In this document: positions 1-6,678 of the stretch, piece by piece
Layout of the letters: every line of letters starts with the position of its first letter
Position numbering within the stretch: the stretch's first letter is position 1
Assembly: GCA_964589375.1 (NCBI GenBank)
Contig: CAZPSA010000046.1
Span: 1-10,414, forward strand
Origin: CAG-533 sp964589375
GTDB taxonomy: Bacteria; Bacillota_I; Bacilli_A; RF39; UBA660
DNA length: 10,414 nt
Direction: 5' to 3'
The notes under the pieces: generated by a model
What the model was told of the DNA's origin: nothing
Database searches by the model: none
What the model saw: only the letters and a program-made list of their open reading frames with translations
Translations under genes and position numbers: made by a program

Positions 1-41
1 AATTGACTTATTGCTAATACATTAAACATATTTTTCATCAT
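1..41 (-). CDS. 5' end of an unknown protein, cut by the window edge
   Basis: Only the first 13 codons are present, reading MMKNMFNVLAISQ, and the frame is open to the window edge. Two adjacent ATGs (39-41 and 36-38) follow an AAAGGGTG Shine-Dalgarno site at 45-52, so either could start the protein. The N-terminus is short, basic and then hydrophobic, as at the start of a membrane or exported protein, but this is too little to assign a family. The gene sits directly downstream of the attenuator-like leader at 73-204, which would control its expression and that of whatever follows it. Confidence 0.6.
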   Translation of the reverse strand, partial: MMKNMFNVLAISQ

Positions 42-72
42 ATTCACCCTTTCTTTTAATTTTTATAAAAAC

Positions 73-124
73 AAAAAAAGAACTGTGTAATCATCAATCA
101 AAGTGATTAATAACTACACAGTTC
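73..124 (-). terminator. Strong Rho-independent terminator, 21-bp stem
   Basis: Read on the minus strand, 124-104 and 100-80 form a continuous 21-bp stem with a 3-nt loop. The base half (GAACUGUGUA with UACACAGUUC) is perfect. The upper half is completed by G-U pairs that exist only in minus-strand RNA. A run of seven U follows (79-73). The strand-specific wobble pairs show that the functional RNA is the minus one. It lies between the gene ending at 214 and the gene starting at 41, so it attenuates the latter. Confidence 0.88.
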
Positions 125-187
125 CAAGAAAGGTTTATTCTTTAAAAATTACATACTACACCCTATTAGAAAGTGTAGTTATTAATC
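105..187 (-). promoter_or_regulatory. Attenuator: antiterminator pairing that competes with the terminator
   Basis: In minus-strand RNA, segment 1 (187-173, GATTAATAACTACAC) is perfectly complementary over 15 nt to segment 3 (119-105), which is the 5' arm of the terminator. Segment 2 (about 160-154, GTGTAGT) can instead pair with the last 7 nt of segment 1. Two exclusive states follow: 1:2 plus 3:4 gives termination, and 1:3 gives readthrough. The complementarity is seen directly in the sequence. The switching, and what drives it, is inferred from the classic attenuator layout. Confidence 0.65.
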
Positions 188-204
188 CAATTTTCAAAGA
201 ACAT
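166..204 (-). CDS. Possible 12-residue leader peptide of the attenuator
   Basis: An ATG at 202-204 opens the frame MFFENWINNYTF, with TAA at 166-168. Its codons cover segment 1 of the attenuator, so a translating ribosome would mask that segment and favour the terminator. No convincing Shine-Dalgarno site precedes the ATG, which starts 9 nt after the upstream gene's stop, so initiation would depend on reinitiation. The call rests on position alone and could be chance in such AT-rich DNA. Confidence 0.3.
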   Translation of the reverse strand: MFFENWINNYTF

Positions 205-213
205 CAGTTACTT

Positions 214-885
214 TTATTTTGTCATTTCTTTATTATTTTCTAATCTTTCTTTTAATGAATTATTCATATAAGAATTAACTAATTCTTTACTACAAATAAC
301 ATCTTCTATATCAACTCTTGTATCATTACCTGCTAAAAAGTGTTTGCCATCAAAAGAATTATCTTTATCACTAAAATTTCTTTCAAATATTAATGGAACA
401 CTACTTTCACAATTAGAGTGATATATTGCAAAAAATCCTTTTTGTTTGGATTTTAAATCAGTATCAACATAGATATTATTATCTACAATAAATCCAATTA
501 CTTCATAATACTGATTAAATTCTTTACTATATGCTTGTCCTCTTACTAACGGACCTATCTCGGTAGGTCTTAATTCTAAATCTAATTCATTAGAATTTTT
601 TATAATATCCAAGCATCTTTTAATTTTTTCTTCCATTTTAGAATTATCTAATTCTTTCATAGATTGATAATACCAAGTACAATCTTCTATTACATTTGAG
701 GTTTCATTTAATATTTCCTTGATAAAAATATTATTTTTAGACATATATTTTTGTTCCTTTTCACACCATAAATCTAATGTTGTAAAAAAGATTTGCTCAT
801 CATAATCAAGACCTAAATAATAATATTTATTATCATCTACTCCAATAAATGCCTGTCCTTTTTTTAATTCATCTTTCATGTTCAT
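214..885 (-). CDS. Unknown acidic protein, last gene before the attenuator
   Basis: I do not recognise this 223-residue protein. It has no signal peptide or membrane segment, is rich in Asp, Glu, Asn and Lys, and looks cytoplasmic. The N-terminal part (about 8-45, GQAFIGVDDNKYYYLGLDY) looks like beta strands, followed by a helical middle (about 65-110) and a second strand-rich part. I chose the ATG at 883-885 because an AGAGG site at 892-896 lies 5 nt before it; the ATG at 877-879 would be 11 nt away. The longer frame back to 960 would overlap the upstream gene by over 90 nt and is unlikely. The chosen start overlaps the upstream gene's stop by 17 nt, so the pair is probably translationally coupled. 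Confidence 0.8.
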   Translation of the reverse strand: MNMKDELKKGQAFIGVDDNKYYYLGLDYDEQIFFTTLDLWCEKEQKYMSKNNIFIKEILNETSNVIEDCTWYYQSMKELDNSKMEEKIKRCLDIIKNSNELDLELRPTEIGPLVRGQAYSKEFNQYYEVIGFIVDNNIYVDTDLKSKQKGFFAIYHSNCESSVPLIFERNFSDKDNSFDGKHFLAGNDTRVDIEDVICSKELVNSYMNNSLKERLENNKEMTK

Positions 886-1549
886 CACTTCCTCTTTGTC
901 TATCATCATTAAAAGCACATTGTAAACCACCATAGCAACATATTTGATATTCTCCATCATCTATTGTTATATAATCAAGTAAATTATATTTTTCTACTTC
1001 TTTTCTTAAAATATTAATATCTTCATCAGTAAAATCATTATTCTCTTTTAAATCTCTCCAATCTTCATAATCAATATGACACATATTAGATTCGCTTTCA
1101 CTTACATAGTCATATAAATAAGTAAGTAGTGGACTAATTTCACTAACCTTTGGAATAGTAAATTCTAAACCATTATTTTGTTTTATTAGATTTAATAAAG
1201 ACCCATTGATTTCTTCATCAGAAGATGTATTATAATTACAATCTAAATCAGATGTATTATAATAAGAAATCACATTTGCTTTTTCTTTTGTATTAATATT
1301 TTCAATAGTATAGTTTACATATAAATCATCTTGATCATTCCAGTAGTTTAAAATGTTATATTCATAGATATTATCATCTTCAAAGTTGTTAGAATAATTT
1401 ACTGCTAATTTATTACAATAATCTAAAATACTTTCAATACTTCTATCACTATAAGCACATTCATTATAAGTATTTACATAGTCTAAATATTCTTCGCAAC
1501 TTTCTTTAATTTTCTTTACAATTTCAAAGATATTTTTATCATAATTCAT
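869..1549 (-). CDS. Unknown acidic protein following SSB
   Basis: This 226-residue protein is strongly acidic and rich in Asn and Tyr, with no signal or membrane segment, so it is probably cytoplasmic. I cannot name a family. The most distinctive part is the C-terminal end, where a helical stretch containing IDYEDWRDL (about 160-168) is followed by ITIDDGEYQICCYGGLQCAF (about 195-214). That end has the look of a conserved small domain. Its ATG is only 3 nt after the SSB stop codon, with a weak GGAAAG site inside the end of ssb, so translation probably depends on ssb. Its acidity and position beside ssb would suit a DNA-mimic or a DNA-processing partner, but nothing in the sequence proves this. 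Confidence 0.8.
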   Translation of the reverse strand: MNYDKNIFEIVKKIKESCEEYLDYVNTYNECAYSDRSIESILDYCNKLAVNYSNNFEDDNIYEYNILNYWNDQDDLYVNYTIENINTKEKANVISYYNTSDLDCNYNTSSDEEINGSLLNLIKQNNGLEFTIPKVSEISPLLTYLYDYVSESESNMCHIDYEDWRDLKENNDFTDEDINILRKEVEKYNLLDYITIDDGEYQICCYGGLQCAFNDDRQRGSDEHER

Positions 1550-1552
1550 TTT

Positions 1553-1954
1553 CTATCTTTCCATTTCATCATTTTTATTTATTTCTTTAACTTGACCATC
1601 AGAAGTATAAACCTTATTTTCTTTTCTATCAGTAATTTCAAAACCTAGTATATCAATAGCTTTATCTTTATATGTTTTTCCGTTTTTCTCTACATCTTTT
1701 TGATAAGTAGATATTCTACCTTTAACAGAAATCCAATCTCCTTTTTTAATTTCATTACCATAAGAATTTACTAATTCTCCTCTTAATATAATAGGTACAA
1801 ATTGAGTATTACCATTATTATTTTGGGCTAAATCAAATCTTAATATTTTTTTACCATTTTGATTAGTATAAATATCACTAATATTTGCTACATTCCCTTC
1901 TAATTCAAAACTATTTTTTGAGTTTCTTACTTCTCTTTCAACTTCGTTATTCAT
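1553..1954 (-). CDS. ssb: Single-stranded DNA-binding protein (OB-fold)
   Basis: This 133-residue protein should bind ssDNA during replication, recombination or conjugative transfer. Residues about 15-110 form the OB-fold of the SSB/PriB family: a first strand (FELEGNVANISDI), then KKILRFDLAQ, the FVPIILRGELVN strand, KKGDWISVKGRIST and the closing IDILGFEI strand. It is shorter than typical chromosomal SSB (about 150-180). It lacks the usual C-terminal DDDIPF-type tip that recruits partner proteins, ending in NKNDEMER instead, which fits an element-encoded SSB. An AAGGAGG site precedes the ATG. The start overlaps the stop of the upstream recombinase-like gene by 4 nt (ATGA), a sign of coupling. 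The family call is firm; the mobile-element role is inferred. Confidence 0.87.
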   Translation of the reverse strand: MNNEVEREVRNSKNSFELEGNVANISDIYTNQNGKKILRFDLAQNNNGNTQFVPIILRGELVNSYGNEIKKGDWISVKGRISTYQKDVEKNGKTYKDKAIDILGFEITDRKENKVYTSDGQVKEINKNDEMER

Positions 1955-2328
1955 CTTACTTTCTCCTCCTTCTTTTTACTAAATCTATCAAAGATTCTTT
2001 TATACAAAGTTAAATCAGTTCCATCCATACATTCTATTTTGCAATCATTATCACTTACAAACTGCAAAAACTCTATATTATATACTGTATTTCTTGATAA
2101 CTGTGTAATGTCTTTTATTACTATTTTTGAATATTCTTTATTTTTAATATCATCTTTTAAATTATTTAATTCTTTTCTATTAAGATCCAAACGACTTTGG
2201 ATTTTATCAAAATAAATCGTATAATCATAATTTTTAAGTAAACAATAGTCTGATATTTGTTTTAAGAAATATTCTATTGACTTATTATTTTGATTTTTAA
2301 AACTTGCATATACTGCAACTTTTTCCAT
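1951..2328 (-). CDS. Serine-recombinase N-terminal-like protein, probably inactive
   Basis: This 125-residue protein resembles the resolvase catalytic domain alone. VAVYASF (4-10), the helix with SIEYFLKQI (17-25), SRLDLNRKELNNLKDDI (45-61) and IVIKDITQLSRN (69-80) align with the family motifs YxRVSTxxQ, the RPxL motif, and VVVxDLxRLSR. Key residues are altered. The expected Arg-Val-Ser reads Ser9-Phe10-Lys11, so the catalytic serine is absent, and the first Arg of the RLSR motif is Gln76. Arg51 and Arg79 are kept. There is no C-terminal DNA-binding domain (active recombinases have about 180 residues or more). It may be a regulatory or accessory dimerisation module. It starts 18 nt after the sortase stop, has an AGAAAGG site, and overlaps ssb by 4 nt. 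Confidence 0.75.
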   Translation of the reverse strand: MEKVAVYASFKNQNNKSIEYFLKQISDYCLLKNYDYTIYFDKIQSRLDLNRKELNNLKDDIKNKEYSKIVIKDITQLSRNTVYNIEFLQFVSDNDCKIECMDGTDLTLYKRIFDRFSKKKEEKVR

Positions 2329-2346
2329 TTCTTCACAACCTTTCTT

Positions 2347-2988
2347 TTAATAATCTACTTTATCTATTAAATTAGCAACATAAACAACTTGCTTATTTGT
2401 TCCACTAATACAAGTGATAAGTGTTATATCTGATTTATTAGTTATTTTAAGTTCAGTTGTTCCTGTTTTATCTATCTCATACTTATTTGATATTTCATAG
2501 ATATATTTAACATTCTTATAATAGAAATTAACTTTATCTTTCATACCTAATTTTTTTAAATTTTTAAAATATGAAATATAACTATTACCAGAGTGAGATG
2601 CTAAAATAACATGACTATTTATTCTATCATCTGGTAAAGTTGTTTCTTTTAATATATAAATATTTTTATCAACATTATTACTAGGACTATTCTTATCAAC
2701 TAATCCTTTTTTTAAATTAATTTTAGGTATCTCTAATATCCCAATGTAATTTTCTTCTTGCACAGTATTATTAGAAGTTTCTTCATCATCTTTAATTTCT
2801 TCTTGTACTTCTTCTTGTTCTTCTATTTCAAAGAATTTTTCAATTTTTTCTTGTTCAATATTATCTTGTTTTTCTTGTTTATAATAATTAAATATCAAAA
2901 ATGAAGTACCTAAAAGAAAGAAAAAGATACCTATTAAGATTATCAATAAGTATCTTTTATTTGTTTTTTCTTTTTTTAGTAATTCCAT
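2347..2988 (-). CDS. Membrane-anchored sortase partner of the adhesin
   Basis: This is a transpeptidase that should cleave the sorting signal of the adjacent adhesin and attach it to the wall. From the ATG at 2986-2988 (213 residues) there is a basic N-terminus, one membrane segment (about 13-34), a Glu-rich linker (about 38-78) and a sortase beta-barrel (about 80-210). YIGILEIPKINL (81-92) is the usual opening strand, ASHSG gives catalytic His132, and TLITC gives catalytic Cys193. The third catalytic residue, Arg, would be expected near 200, where the sequence reads NKQVVYVANL with Gln200. The class is uncertain (B- or D-like). An AGGAG site lies inside the adhesin gene, and the two genes overlap by 32 nt, so translation is coupled. 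A TTG two codons upstream is possible but less likely. Confidence 0.9.
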   Translation of the reverse strand: MELLKKEKTNKRYLLIILIGIFFFLLGTSFLIFNYYKQEKQDNIEQEKIEKFFEIEEQEEVQEEIKDDEETSNNTVQEENYIGILEIPKINLKKGLVDKNSPSNNVDKNIYILKETTLPDDRINSHVILASHSGNSYISYFKNLKKLGMKDKVNFYYKNVKYIYEISNKYEIDKTGTTELKITNKSDITLITCISGTNKQVVYVANLIDKVDY

Positions 2989-5770
2989 AAGCAACTACTC
3001 CTAATCCTATAACTGAAATACCAAGCATTATATATGGCATATAATCACTTTTTAAAGTATTTGGTACTTCTACAATAATCTTTTCATCTGCTAGTTCTGA
3101 TTTAACAATTTCTCCATCTTCTAATATTTCGAACCACATTTTTTCACTATTAATTTGGTAACCATCTGGTGCTTCTTTTTCAAGAAAATAGTATTTACCA
3201 TATCTTAAATTTTCAATAGTAATTTTTCCTGTTTCATCAGTTCTACCACTAAATATTAATTCATCACTTTCAGTATAAACTTCAATTAATGTATTTGGTA
3301 ATACTTCGCCAGTTGAAATATCTATTTTAGTAATTTCTACTGTACCTGTTATTGGTTTATTTTTCATTTCTGCTTTTACTATTTCGCCATTATCTAATAT
3401 TTCAAAATAAACTTTTTCATCAGTAATCACATACCCAGTAGAAGCTTCTTTTTCAAGGATGTAATACTTTCCTACTTTTAAATTATCAATGATTATTTTT
3501 CCATCTTCATTAGTTTTACCAGTAAATATTAACTTATCATCTTCTGTATATACTTCTAATGTTGTATTAGGTATTACTTCATCATTTACTAAATCTTTCT
3601 TTGTAATTTCAATAGTACCTTTCTTGTAGAAATTATCTATTGTAATATCTTTCATTATTACTTTTGTATATTGGTCTTTATAAGTTAATTCAAACGAATA
3701 CTTTGTTGTATCTAAAACATAATCATTTAAAGTAGCAATTTCTTTAATATAGTATTTTCCAAGTTCTAAATCTTTAATACTAACTTTTCCATCTTTGGTA
3801 ATTACTTCTTTTACTAAATCATCTTTTGAATATATTTTTTTGTTTCCAATATAAATATCTTCATTAGCATATAGTCCAAGTTTAACATTATCAATTAGTG
3901 TTTTTTCATAACTAAAAGTTCCATCTTTTATTATAAAATCTTCGCCATATTTAATAATATCTACTTGTCCTTTTACTCTTTCATTAGTAAATTCAACTGT
4001 TAGCAATGCACCATAGTTTTCATCAATTACTATTTCACTACCATCACCAATATGAATATTTAATTTTTCACTATTCCATACATAACCTTCAACTACTTGA
4101 TCTTCTACTTCTTCTAGTAAGAAATCTCCTACCAAAGTAGATGGTGTAATTATTACTCCATTTTTATCAGTTTCAAATACACATACTTTACTAGCAGTTG
4201 GATAAGTTATTGTTTGACAAACATATTCATTAGTAGAAGTATCTTTGATTTTAAACTTAATACCTGCTTTTGTAATAACTTCGCCAGTTTCTTTATCAAC
4301 TTTAATTACTTTTAACTTTGCAGTTATTGGAGCATTTGAAATAAGTTTATAAATATCGGATTCACTACTTTCATCAACTACTACTTCAAAATCTTCTATC
4401 TTTTCATAGTTTGGTGTTGATGTAGTTTGTTTAAATGTATAAGTACCATAAGGTAATTTTACATAAGCATATCCTTTATTATCAGTTGTTATGGTATCTA
4501 CATAACAAGAATTACCAGTTCTAGCAAGATTTTTATTACAATTATTTAAATATATTTCAAAATCTATATTTGCTTCTCCTTTTAATATTCCAGTAGATCC
4601 ACTAGCAAATGTTTTAAATAATTTTATATTTGACTCAATTACTTTTTCATATACTTCAAGTTCATAAATTAGATTATTACTATCAATAGTAATTGTATAT
4701 TTATTTTTATCAAGTGTATAACCTTTACTAGCAGTTATTTCTTTTACTGTAAACTCTCCCAAATCTGGTAGGTAATCACTTATTCCATAACCACTTTCAT
4801 CAGTTGTTATTTCTCCCACTTTTTCATTTGCTAAATTATATATTCCATAGACAGCACCTTTTAATGTTGCACCACCTTGTGCATAATTATTTTTGGTATC
4901 ACTATCTACTTTATATAACTTAACTCTACCACCAACAGATGTAATTTCAACACTTGCTGGTACTGGATCATAATTACCAACTCTCATTACATTTTGTGAA
5001 TGATTAGAAAAGTAAACGATTGGATTAGTAGAATATTTAGTTGTATTTTTAGCAAGTTTTACTTTAACTTGTCCTACTGATGTAGGTGTAATTGTTAAAG
5101 TGTTTCCATTAATACTAGCAGTACCATTTTCTACTGATACTACTTTAAAATTACTTAATACTCCATTACTATCTACTAATTCTTGACTCTTACCGATAGG
5201 TACTTTTATTTCAGTATTAAAACTAGGCTTTTTATAATGATTAGCAACTAAACTTTCAATTTCAGCAATTTCACTAGCAAATTTATTTGATACTTCTGTA
5301 CCATTTAAAGTATCAGTAAAAACAATTCTTGAAGTTGGCTCTACTGTTCTCCAAATTAACACTTGTGTTATTGCATACCACTTATTATTAGAATGATCAT
5401 ATCCATTTTCATTATATTGATAACCATAATATGCAAGTAATGATACTCTATCCCATTGTTCTTGTGTCATATTTAGGTAAGTTGCATAATCACTTCTTGC
5501 TACTTGATAATAAGGTAAGTTATTATCAATTTCAACATAAGGTTGTAAACAATATACAAACTTGTTATCTTCACTTCTTCTTAAAAACCTCGCTTGTTGA
5601 TATTTCATATAACCATCTGGTTTATACTTTTTTATATAAATATTAGAAATAAATTCTGATGGCCATATTGCTTGTCCAGTATATTCTTCTGCATTTACTT
5701 TTGAAATACCAAATATAGTGGATAAAAAAAGTATGCCTATTACTGCATACAATAATTTAATTTTTTTCAT
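2957..5770 (-). CDS. Thioester-domain, CnaB-repeat wall-anchored adhesin
   Basis: This 937-residue surface protein probably binds host or cell targets covalently. A signal peptide (1-27, cleaved after VNA) is followed by a thioester domain. FVYCLQPY carries Cys74 and TQVLIW carries Gln136, the residues that form the internal thioester in TIE-type adhesins. A strand-rich spacer (about 186-275) precedes six CnaB/SpaA-like domains starting near 281, 381, 484, 599, 718 and 809. Lys287/Glu344, Lys490/Glu554/Asn596, Lys607/Glu677/Asn713 and Lys724/Glu773/Asn804 fit isopeptide triads. The second domain has Gln448 in the Glu position, and the last has Asp895 in place of Asn. The C-terminus has VPNTL (902-906), a membrane helix and a KKRKNK tail, so the LPXTG motif is modified. 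I chose the ATG at 5768-5770 (GAGG 11 nt upstream); a TTG start at 5794 is less likely. Confidence 0.93.
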   Translation of the reverse strand: MKKIKLLYAVIGILFLSTIFGISKVNAEEYTGQAIWPSEFISNIYIKKYKPDGYMKYQQARFLRRSEDNKFVYCLQPYVEIDNNLPYYQVARSDYATYLNMTQEQWDRVSLLAYYGYQYNENGYDHSNNKWYAITQVLIWRTVEPTSRIVFTDTLNGTEVSNKFASEIAEIESLVANHYKKPSFNTEIKVPIGKSQELVDSNGVLSNFKVVSVENGTASINGNTLTITPTSVGQVKVKLAKNTTKYSTNPIVYFSNHSQNVMRVGNYDPVPASVEITSVGGRVKLYKVDSDTKNNYAQGGATLKGAVYGIYNLANEKVGEITTDESGYGISDYLPDLGEFTVKEITASKGYTLDKNKYTITIDSNNLIYELEVYEKVIESNIKLFKTFASGSTGILKGEANIDFEIYLNNCNKNLARTGNSCYVDTITTDNKGYAYVKLPYGTYTFKQTTSTPNYEKIEDFEVVVDESSESDIYKLISNAPITAKLKVIKVDKETGEVITKAGIKFKIKDTSTNEYVCQTITYPTASKVCVFETDKNGVIITPSTLVGDFLLEEVEDQVVEGYVWNSEKLNIHIGDGSEIVIDENYGALLTVEFTNERVKGQVDIIKYGEDFIIKDGTFSYEKTLIDNVKLGLYANEDIYIGNKKIYSKDDLVKEVITKDGKVSIKDLELGKYYIKEIATLNDYVLDTTKYSFELTYKDQYTKVIMKDITIDNFYKKGTIEITKKDLVNDEVIPNTTLEVYTEDDKLIFTGKTNEDGKIIIDNLKVGKYYILEKEASTGYVITDEKVYFEILDNGEIVKAEMKNKPITGTVEITKIDISTGEVLPNTLIEVYTESDELIFSGRTDETGKITIENLRYGKYYFLEKEAPDGYQINSEKMWFEILEDGEIVKSELADEKIIVEVPNTLKSDYMPYIMLGISVIGLGVVAYGITKKRKNK
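3074..3619 (-). repeat. Tandem 91-residue CnaB repeat pair in the adhesin
   Basis: Residues 718-808 and 809-899 of the adhesin are a head-to-tail duplication with no length change. Shared blocks include EITK, EVYTE, GKYY, LEKEA and DNGEIVK or EDGEIVK. By eye roughly 60% of residues match. The DNA blocks are 3347-3619 and 3074-3346. The second copy differs at the isopeptide acceptor (Asp for Asn). Such units commonly expand and contract to change stalk length. Confidence 0.8.
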
Positions 5771-5796
5771 TTCATTATATTCCTCACTTTCCAAAT

Positions 5797-5819
5797 AAAA
5801 AAGACACTATATAAGTGCC
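5797..5819 (-). terminator. Intercistronic terminator before the adhesin gene
   Basis: Minus-strand RNA pairs GGCACU (5819-5814) with AGUGUC (5808-5803) over a 5-nt loop, one pair being G-U, followed by six U (5802-5797). The stem starts in the stop codon of the upstream gene, and the adhesin start lies about 27 nt downstream. It would make adhesin and sortase output lower than that of the upstream gene unless readthrough occurs. Confidence 0.7.
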
Positions 5820-6418
5820 TAAAATAATTTAATCATTTCTCCTAAATATCTACCTGAATAACTATTAATTGTTGAACAAGAATAACCCATACCAGTTGAT
5901 TCTCCATATTCTATACAAGCATTCAAACAATTTTCTTGACTTCCATATTCATCAATATGAAAATCAACTTTTGCCCACTTCCAAGCAGGAGAATTGTAAT
6001 ACTCATCTTCTGTAATACCAAGTTCATCCCAAATATTATTTTCTTGTTTTGGAGTTTCTTTTGGTGTTTCAGATATTGATGGTTGTTCCTCTACTTTAAC
6101 ATTTTCTTTTGAGGTTTCAATATTTGTATTATTAGGTTGTTCTTGATTTGTTATTTTTTGTTTTTCTTCTTGCTTTTCAACAAAATTATTATCACTTTTA
6201 TCATCTACTATTGTATTTTCGTTATCGTTTATATTTTCTTCAACAATATCTTCATCATCTTTAATGATATCATTTACTTCATTATTAATATTTTTTTCAT
6301 CTAACTTTATATTACTATTACTACATTTAAAAATGATACAAGCAATTATAACTAAAAATATTATCAAGGAAATTACCAAAATAATTCTTTTTTTGCTACT
6401 TTTATTTTTTTCTCTCAT
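5819..6418 (-). CDS. Membrane-tethered extracellular protein with small Cys domain
   Basis: This 199-residue protein has a Lys/Arg-rich start and one hydrophobic segment (about 11-31) ending in a Cys-containing stretch. It could be an uncleaved anchor, or less likely a lipoprotein, since a clear lipobox is missing. Residues about 38-128 are a low-complexity linker rich in Asn, Asp, Glu, Lys, Pro and Thr, as in wall-spanning tethers. The compact C-terminal domain (about 130-199) starts NIWDELGITEDEYYNSPAWKW and contains ENCLNACIEYG and GYSCSTINSYSGRYLGEM, with three cysteines. I do not know a name for this domain. It lies just upstream of the adhesin, separated by a terminator, and probably acts on the same outer surface. 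A GAGG site lies 11 nt before the ATG. Confidence 0.83.
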   Translation of the reverse strand: MREKNKSSKKRIILVISLIIFLVIIACIIFKCSNSNIKLDEKNINNEVNDIIKDDEDIVEENINDNENTIVDDKSDNNFVEKQEEKQKITNQEQPNNTNIETSKENVKVEEQPSISETPKETPKQENNIWDELGITEDEYYNSPAWKWAKVDFHIDEYGSQENCLNACIEYGESTGMGYSCSTINSYSGRYLGEMIKLF

Positions 6419-6547
6419 AGTATATCAATCCTCACATTCATACTTCTTAAAATGGCTAAAAATAGGTAAATATTAGGAATTTCTCTTATAATATTAATCA
6501 CTCAAAATTTATATTTTTGCAAGAGGTTTTTACTATTTTTTTAATAA

Positions 6548-6583
6548 TTAAGGTATTTTTAACTTTTTATATATAAAATACAT
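6548..6583 (-). CDS. Possible 11-residue leader ORF
   Basis: The ATG at 6581-6583 is preceded by a purine-rich AAGAAGGGAAGTG stretch about 7 nt upstream and reads MYFIYKKLKIP before TAA at 6548-6550. The RBS is better than chance would suggest, but the frame is very short and the surroundings are AT-rich. It could be a leader peptide or a remnant of an N-terminus. No matching attenuator structure was found next to it. Confidence 0.22.
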   Translation of the reverse strand: MYFIYKKLKIP

Positions 6584-6654
6584 AAGTTTTCACTTCCCTT
6601 CTTATATTTTTAGTTTTTTTATATGAGTTCCCTATAAACTCAAAATTAAAGCAG

Positions 6655-6678
6655 AAAAAAAAGAGTCATTAAAGACTC
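6655..6678 (-). terminator. Terminator after the ArpU-like gene
   Basis: The minus-strand RNA has a short GAGUC/GACUC stem (6678-6674 with 6667-6663), a 6-nt loop and eight U (6662-6655). The stem is only 5 bp, so efficiency may be modest. It sits about 30 nt after the stop codon of the gene ending at 6708. Confidence 0.6.

Noticed and set aside
886..960. Upstream extension of the 223-residue protein to an ATG at 960
   Set aside because: It would overlap the upstream gene by 92 nt; the ATG at 885 has a well-placed AGAGG site.
1951..2328. Active site-specific recombinase marking an element end
   Set aside because: The catalytic Ser and an active-site Arg are missing, as is the DNA-binding domain; no attachment-site repeats were seen nearby.
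5431..5646. Plus-strand open frame of 71 codons inside the adhesin gene
   Set aside because: It lies wholly antisense to the thioester-domain region, has no RBS, and its composition is what the opposite strand of an AT-rich gene gives.
6264..6476. Plus-strand hydrophobic open frame of 70 codons
   Set aside because: It is antisense to the membrane anchor and linker of the 199-residue protein; the apparent hydrophobicity comes from the complement of Lys/Asn codons. No RBS.
6419..6660. Transfer RNA or known riboswitch in the intergenic leader
   Set aside because: I found no cloverleaf, no CCA-like end and no recognised conserved riboswitch core; only short AT-rich inverted repeats.
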